Below, one piece after another: positions 21,985-24,932 of a DNA stretch of 24,932 nucleotides. The notes under the pieces were generated by a model, which saw only the letters and a list, made by a program, of their open reading frames with translations, had not been told where the DNA came from and made no database searches. Each line of letters opens with the position of its first letter. The first letter of the stretch is position 1. The translations under genes and the position numbers were made by a program. Source of the stretch: CAZLFQ01 sp964625465 (GTDB lineage Bacteria > Pseudomonadota > Alphaproteobacteria > Rickettsiales > Midichloriaceae); contig CAZVFD010000020.1 of the NCBI GenBank assembly GCA_964625465.1, positions 1-24,932 of the forward strand, in the 5' to 3' direction.

Positions 21985-23286
21985 TTAATGTGTAATCCCT
22001 CCTTTTTGCTGCGTAGCTTTTTTGTCTTTCTCAGCTTTTGTATGATCATTAAGCTTTGTAGGTTTAAACTTCTCGATAATTCTTTTTAACATACTCTTTT
22101 CTTTAACTTCAGGCGTCTCTACAACGCTCACCTTGTCACGTTTCTCAATAGCAACGCTGGTCAATAAAACATGGTGTTTGCCATCCATTTCTTTTAAACT
22201 TCTTTCTAGTTTTTCCCTTTTTTCATCAAGCGCTTGTTTTTCTACTGCGATTTTAACCTTAGCCTTGGCAGCTTCTTTTGCTTCTTCCATTTTTTTTGCT
22301 TCTTTTTTAGCATCTTCCAAAGCCTTTTGTGCCTCAACCACTTTCATTTGATTCTGAGCAATTTGATCAGCATGGGCTGGGATTGGTTGGAATTCTGGTT
22401 GCGTGACAGGAGGAGTAGGCAAAGGCCCTTGGACTGCTTCGCCTAAGCTTCCTAAGGCTAACGATGGAGGAGGAGTTAGTTTGGGTGGAGCTGATTCTAT
22501 ATTAGCAGATGCAGCCGCAGCCATTTTTTGCGACTTATTCATTTCTTGATATAAGTTACCCAATTCTTGTTTTAACTTTAAACCTTCTTTTTTTGCTGCT
22601 TCGTATTGCTTTTTATCATCTTTATGATCAGTTAGTTCAACAATCGCTTTAAATTTTATTGTGATCATGTGTGTTTGTTTTGTGGCTGCTGTCGCTGCGC
22701 CCGGGCACGCGTGGCACGGATCATAGCGGCGACCCGAGAACACNNNNNNNNNNTCTTTGTTAACAAGGGCACGGTTTAGTTCAATATTTACCCTAAAATA
22801 TTTAGCTGTGTCATATTTTGCTTTCACTTCTAAAAACTCTTTAGATTTTTCTCCATACTCTCTTCTTGCTTCATTCTTTTCTTTATCAAACTTTCTTACA
22901 TTTTCATTTAACTCTTTATAAACCCCTGATAACTTGCCTATAGCATCCTCAGCCCTGTATATGTGTTTCAACTTTTCTTCATTGCTAACTTTCATCTGAT
23001 CATTGAAATTTGGAATTGGACCTTCTTTTTGCTGTGCCTGCTTAAATGATTGATAAGCATTTTCCATAGCAATTCCATTTTTGAGCAATGTTAATTGCTC
23101 ATTTGTCCACTTGGAAAAAATCTCTACTTCATTACTATCTTTGAATTCAAATTTTTGTCTGCTAAGTTCATCAGCAACTTTAGATTTTCGCGAAGCATTA
23201 TAATCTTTTACAGATTTTTCATATGCATCTCTTATGAGTTGTACATTAGGTGAATACTTTCTGCTATTTTGTGATTTGTCATCCAT
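21985..23286 (-). CDS. Coiled-coil protein, unknown, interrupted by gap and GC-rich segment
   Basis: A protein of about 433 residues as drawn, not recognised. The N-terminal 175 residues are charged and helical (KEKNEARREYGEKSKEFLEVKAKYD). A 10-N gap follows, then about 25 residues (FSGRRYDPCHACPGAATAATK) that do not fit the rest and are encoded by 70% GC sequence. The helical pattern resumes (KKQYEAAKKEGLKLKQELGNLYQEMNK), then a Pro-rich stretch near residues 262-305, another coiled coil (EAQKALEDAKKEAKKMEEAKEAAKAK) and a Lys-rich tail. There is no signal peptide or membrane segment. It follows csrA on the same strand after 81 bp, with a degenerate CtrA-type box between. True length and sequence across the gap are uncertain. 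A putative effector or structural protein. Confidence 0.65.
   Translation of the reverse strand: MDDKSQNSRKYSPNVQLIRDAYEKSVKDYNASRKSKVADELSRQKFEFKDSNEVEIFSKWTNEQLTLLKNGIAMENAYQSFKQAQQKEGPIPNFNDQMKVSNEEKLKHIYRAEDAIGKLSGVYKELNENVRKFDKEKNEARREYGEKSKEFLEVKAKYDTAKYFRVNIELNRALVNKXXXXVFSGRRYDPCHACPGAATAATKQTHMITIKFKAIVELTDHKDDKKQYEAAKKEGLKLKQELGNLYQEMNKSQKMAAAASANIESAPPKLTPPPSLALGSLGEAVQGPLPTPPVTQPEFQPIPAHADQIAQNQMKVVEAQKALEDAKKEAKKMEEAKEAAKAKVKIAVEKQALDEKREKLERSLKEMDGKHHVLLTSVAIEKRDKVSVVETPEVKEKSMLKRIIEKFKPTKLNDHTKAEKDKKATQQKGGITH
22744..22753. other. Assembly gap (10 N) flanked by foreign-looking GC-rich sequence
   Basis: Positions 22681-22743 on one side of the gap are 44/63 G+C, against an obviously AT-rich surrounding gene. 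The other side is normal. This suggests a contig end with chimeric or contaminating bases. Confidence 0.7.
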
Positions 23287-23345
23287 ATATTAGCCAAAGA
23301 AATATATTACTAGTAATAATGCTAGCAAAGAAAGGTTAACAATTG

Positions 23346-23361
23346 GTAAATAGGGTGTTAA
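23346..23361 (-). promoter_or_regulatory. Degenerate CtrA-type box upstream of coiled-coil gene
   Basis: On the minus strand TTAAC-ACCCTA-TTTAC, one mismatch from TTAA-N7-TTAAC, 59 bp before the ATG at 23286 and just past the csrA stop. Confidence 0.3.
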
Positions 23362-23367
23362 AATCGA

Positions 23368-23577
23368 TTATTTAGTGTCGTCTATATCTACTTCAAAATG
23401 AAGCGCTTCAACGTTCTCCATGGCTACACGGTCGTGTACTTCTTTTCTAAGCACAGTTGCAGTGTTTGGGAAAGTAATGCCTAATTTCACAGAGTTGCGT
23501 TTAATTTCAACAACAGTAACGACGATGTCGTTATTGATTACTATAGCCTCATTTAACTTACGAACTAAATATAACAT
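23368..23577 (-). CDS. csrA: Carbon storage regulator CsrA
   Basis: A 69-residue protein with the full CsrA fold and near-invariant start (MLYLVRKLNEAIVINNDIVVTVVEI), then VKLGITFP and VLRKEVHDRV. CsrA dimers bind GGA-containing loops in mRNA leaders and repress or stabilise translation, often controlling motility, carbon storage and virulence switches. No flagellar or fliW gene is visible nearby. It is divergent from a glycosyltransferase gene and may lead the transcript of the downstream coiled-coil gene. Confidence 0.97.
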   Translation of the reverse strand: MLYLVRKLNEAIVINNDIVVTVVEIKRNSVKLGITFPNTATVLRKEVHDRVAMENVEALHFEVDIDDTK

Positions 23578-23639
23578 TGCAATGATTTTGGCTTAATGTT
23601 AGAAAAATTAATGACCCATTGTAACATAAAATATCAAAA

Positions 23640-24440
23640 ATGCCAATAAAAAGAAAAAGCTCAAAGCTACCTATCTCAGTGTTTATTATAGCTAGAGACG
23701 AAGAAGATCGCATTCCCTATGCCATTAATAGCGTTATTGGCTGGGCTGACGAGGTTATTGTTGTAGATAGCGGCAGTAAGGATAATACCGTAGAAGTGGC
23801 CAAAAAGCTTGGTTCTACCCAGGTTATGCACCACCCTTGGCAGGGGTACGGCATTCAAAAATCGTATGCGGAGTCGCTTTGCAAGAATGACTGGGTACTG
23901 AATATCGACGCAGATGAGGAGATAACCCCTGAACTCAAAGATGAGATAGTTGAGCTATTTAAGTCTGAGCCAACACATTCTGCTTACAACCTTACTGTTA
24001 AGATTACCCCAAGATTTTCTGTTGACGCCCCTATACTGGGGCCAGAAGACGTAGTAATTAGGCTTTATAACAAGAAGAAAGCTACTTACAGCACTCATGA
24101 AATACATGATTCAGTAATAGTAAAGAGTGGCACCATAGGCAAGCTTAAGAATATTGTTTTGCATAGATGCTTCAGATCATATTCACATGCAGTGGAGAAA
24201 ATTAACTTCTACACTAACATGCAAGCTGAAGATATGCTGAAAAAGAACCGCTGTCCGCTCCGAATTCGAGTCATTATCGAACCATTCTTCGCATTCATTA
24301 AATCTTACTTTATAAATAAATACATATTTTTAGGACTAGAAGGCTTTGTTGAGGCTGTAATTTATAGTTTCAGCAAAACCCTGAGACTTGCTAAGGCAAG
24401 AGAGAAATTCTTGGAAAGAGAAAAACGTAATAGCCAGTAA
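23640..24440 (+). CDS. Family 2 glycosyltransferase (WaaE/LPS core type)
   Basis: A 266-residue GT-A enzyme. The N-terminus PISVFIIARDEEDRI, Asp43 in VVDSGSKDNTVEVA, WQGYGIQKSYAE and the DxD-type metal site NIDADEE (Asp90/Asp92) are typical of the family 2 branch that includes WaaE/KdtX heptose-modifying lipopolysaccharide core glucosyltransferases. HRCFRSYSHAVEKINFYTN and the hydrophobic C-terminal region (IIEPFFAFIKSYFI) also match that group and suggest membrane association. Donor and acceptor cannot be read from sequence. It is divergent from csrA, with no clear ribosome binding site, and is followed by a dispersed repeat. Confidence 0.88.
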   Translation: MPIKRKSSKLPISVFIIARDEEDRIPYAINSVIGWADEVIVVDSGSKDNTVEVAKKLGSTQVMHHPWQGYGIQKSYAESLCKNDWVLNIDADEEITPELKDEIVELFKSEPTHSAYNLTVKITPRFSVDAPILGPEDVVIRLYNKKKATYSTHEIHDSVIVKSGTIGKLKNIVLHRCFRSYSHAVEKINFYTNMQAEDMLKKNRCPLRIRVIIEPFFAFIKSYFINKYIFLGLEGFVEAVIYSFSKTLRLAKAREKFLEREKRNSQ

Positions 24441-24467
24441 CTCTATTCGATTGCTTAACTGAAACTT

Positions 24468-24533
24468 GTAATTCCCACGAAAGTGGGAATCTAGTTTTTA
24501 GAAAGTCTGGATCCCCGATTCCTCGGGGATGAC
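24468..24533 (+). repeat. Dispersed two-hairpin repeat (copy 5)
   Basis: Hairpin ATTCCCAC-gaaa-GTGGGAAT, an 18-nt spacer including CTAGTTTTTAG, then hairpin ATCCCCGA-ttcc-TCGGGGAT ending in GAC. It is 64/66 identical to the copy at 24865-24930 and in the same orientation. Confidence 0.9.
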
Positions 24534-24542
24534 AAGGTTAGG

Positions 24543-24813
24543 TTACAAAATACTCATACTTAGATCTTCCCAATTTGGATTTAGTGATTCTATTAATTGT
24601 ATTTTCCAAGCTCTGTTCCATTTCTTTAACTTTTTTTCTCTGTAGATNNNNNNNNNNTTCTACATATACTAAATGAATGATTTTATACTTTGAAGAGAAG
24701 CCATTTATCAATTTGTTTTTATGTTCGTATATTCTTCTGTTTATGTTATTTGTAACGCCTATGTAAAGCGTTCCATTTCTTTTTGAACAAGCAATATAAA
24801 CCCAATATTTCAT
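24543..24813 (-). CDS. GIY-YIG nuclease-domain protein (frame broken by assembly gap)
   Basis: A small stand-alone GIY-YIG protein. The N-terminus MKYWVYIACSKRNGTLYIGVTNNINRR carries the GIY and YIG motifs as VYI and YIG, with the Arg in the following helix (INRRIYEHK). A 10-N gap follows HLVYVE. Read straight through the ten N, the rest is unlike the family. Read in the frame starting ATC TAC AGA after the gap, it gives IYREKKLKKWNRAWKIQLIE then NPNWEDL, the canonical family C-terminus, stopping at 24543. So the gap is not 10 bases; a length divisible by three is required, and the family suggests about 24. The gene is probably intact. It sits between two near-identical direct repeats. These proteins are common, and their function is not established. 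Confidence 0.9.
24648..24657. other. Assembly gap (10 N) inside GIY-YIG gene
   Basis: Ten N with reading frames on the two sides that do not agree if the length is taken as 10, which shows the gap size is a placeholder. Confidence 0.9.
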
Positions 24814-24864
24814 AGCAGAAGATCAATTTTATTTCAGTTAATAATACATTAAATATATAGTACT

Positions 24865-24930
24865 GTCATTCCCACGAAAGTGGGAATCTAGTTTTTAGAA
24901 AGTCTGGATCCCCGATTTCTCGGGGATGAC
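24865..24930 (+). repeat. Dispersed two-hairpin repeat (copy 6)
   Basis: Same unit as at 24468-24533 with two substitutions, offset 397 bp in direct orientation. It ends 2 bp before the window edge. Confidence 0.9.
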
Positions 24931-24932
24931 CA

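Noticed and set aside
24543..24813. GIY-YIG gene as a pseudogene
   Set aside because: The apparent frameshift coincides exactly with a 10-N gap, and the family C-terminus is intact in another frame.
24468..24930. CRISPR array from the repeated 66-bp units
   Set aside because: Only two units, separated by about 330 bp holding a gene, with internal hairpins and no regular spacers.

Overview
The window looks like a chromosomal stretch of an AT-rich, host-associated alphaproteobacterium, most plausibly a Rickettsiales-type or similar intracellular symbiont of protists or arthropods. The evidence is a circularly permuted two-piece ssrA (tmRNA), a TrcR (DUF1013) homologue, the lactate-dehydrogenase-like alphaproteobacterial malate dehydrogenase, a phasin, ankyrin repeats, several large lineage-specific charged or coiled-coil proteins, and an abundant family of two-hairpin intergenic repeats. 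I cannot fix the genus from sequence alone. Three runs of exactly 10 N (12561-12570, 22744-22753, 24648-24657) are assembly gaps of unknown true size, and two of them visibly damage genes.

Layout. 1-1342: two divergent type IV prepilin-like genes, the left one cut by the window edge. 1455-1540: tRNA-Tyr. 1723-3483: ankyrin-repeat protein. 3746-4486: truA. 4613-5956: unknown basic protein with an ankyrin remnant and RPKLER repeats. 6022-6513: phasin-like. 6663-8120: unknown protein with a His/Lys/Arg cluster and a Ser/Arg tail. 8122-11032: folE, tsaE and a bifunctional penicillin-binding protein in one tight leftward cluster. 11147-11359: small membrane protein. 11360-12027 is almost gene-free: a long palindrome, two dispersed repeats and tRNA-Thr(GGT). 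12028-13406: mdh plus a small secreted protein. 13594-14184: trcR, convergent with a small acidic ORF. 14583-17057: a large coiled-coil protein with a polytopic membrane C-terminus. 17111-17541: permuted ssrA. 17610-20461: Cache-type sensor histidine kinase overlapping a response regulator fused to an ATPase-type domain. 20667-21790: hemD and an Smr-domain gene. About 21890-21975: an SRP RNA gene with its own promoter. 21985-23286: coiled-coil protein interrupted by a gap and a GC-rich foreign-looking segment. 23368-23577: csrA. 23640-24440: family 2 glycosyltransferase. 24543-24813: GIY-YIG protein between two nearly identical repeats.

The most interesting pattern is regulatory. A CtrA-type box, TTAAC-N6-TTAA, sits about 43-105 bp upstream of the start codons of a prepilin gene, the ankyrin protein, two unknown effector-like proteins and the coiled-coil/membrane protein. 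A one-mismatch version precedes the sixth such gene. I saw no such box before the housekeeping genes except where an intergenic region is shared with one of these. This suggests that surface and putatively secreted proteins scattered among housekeeping genes belong to one CtrA-controlled set. A TrcR-type cell-cycle regulator and a two-component pair with no DNA-binding output lie nearby. The tmRNA is also notable: its tag reading frame is 22 codons long and looks like a tandem duplication of an 11-codon unit.
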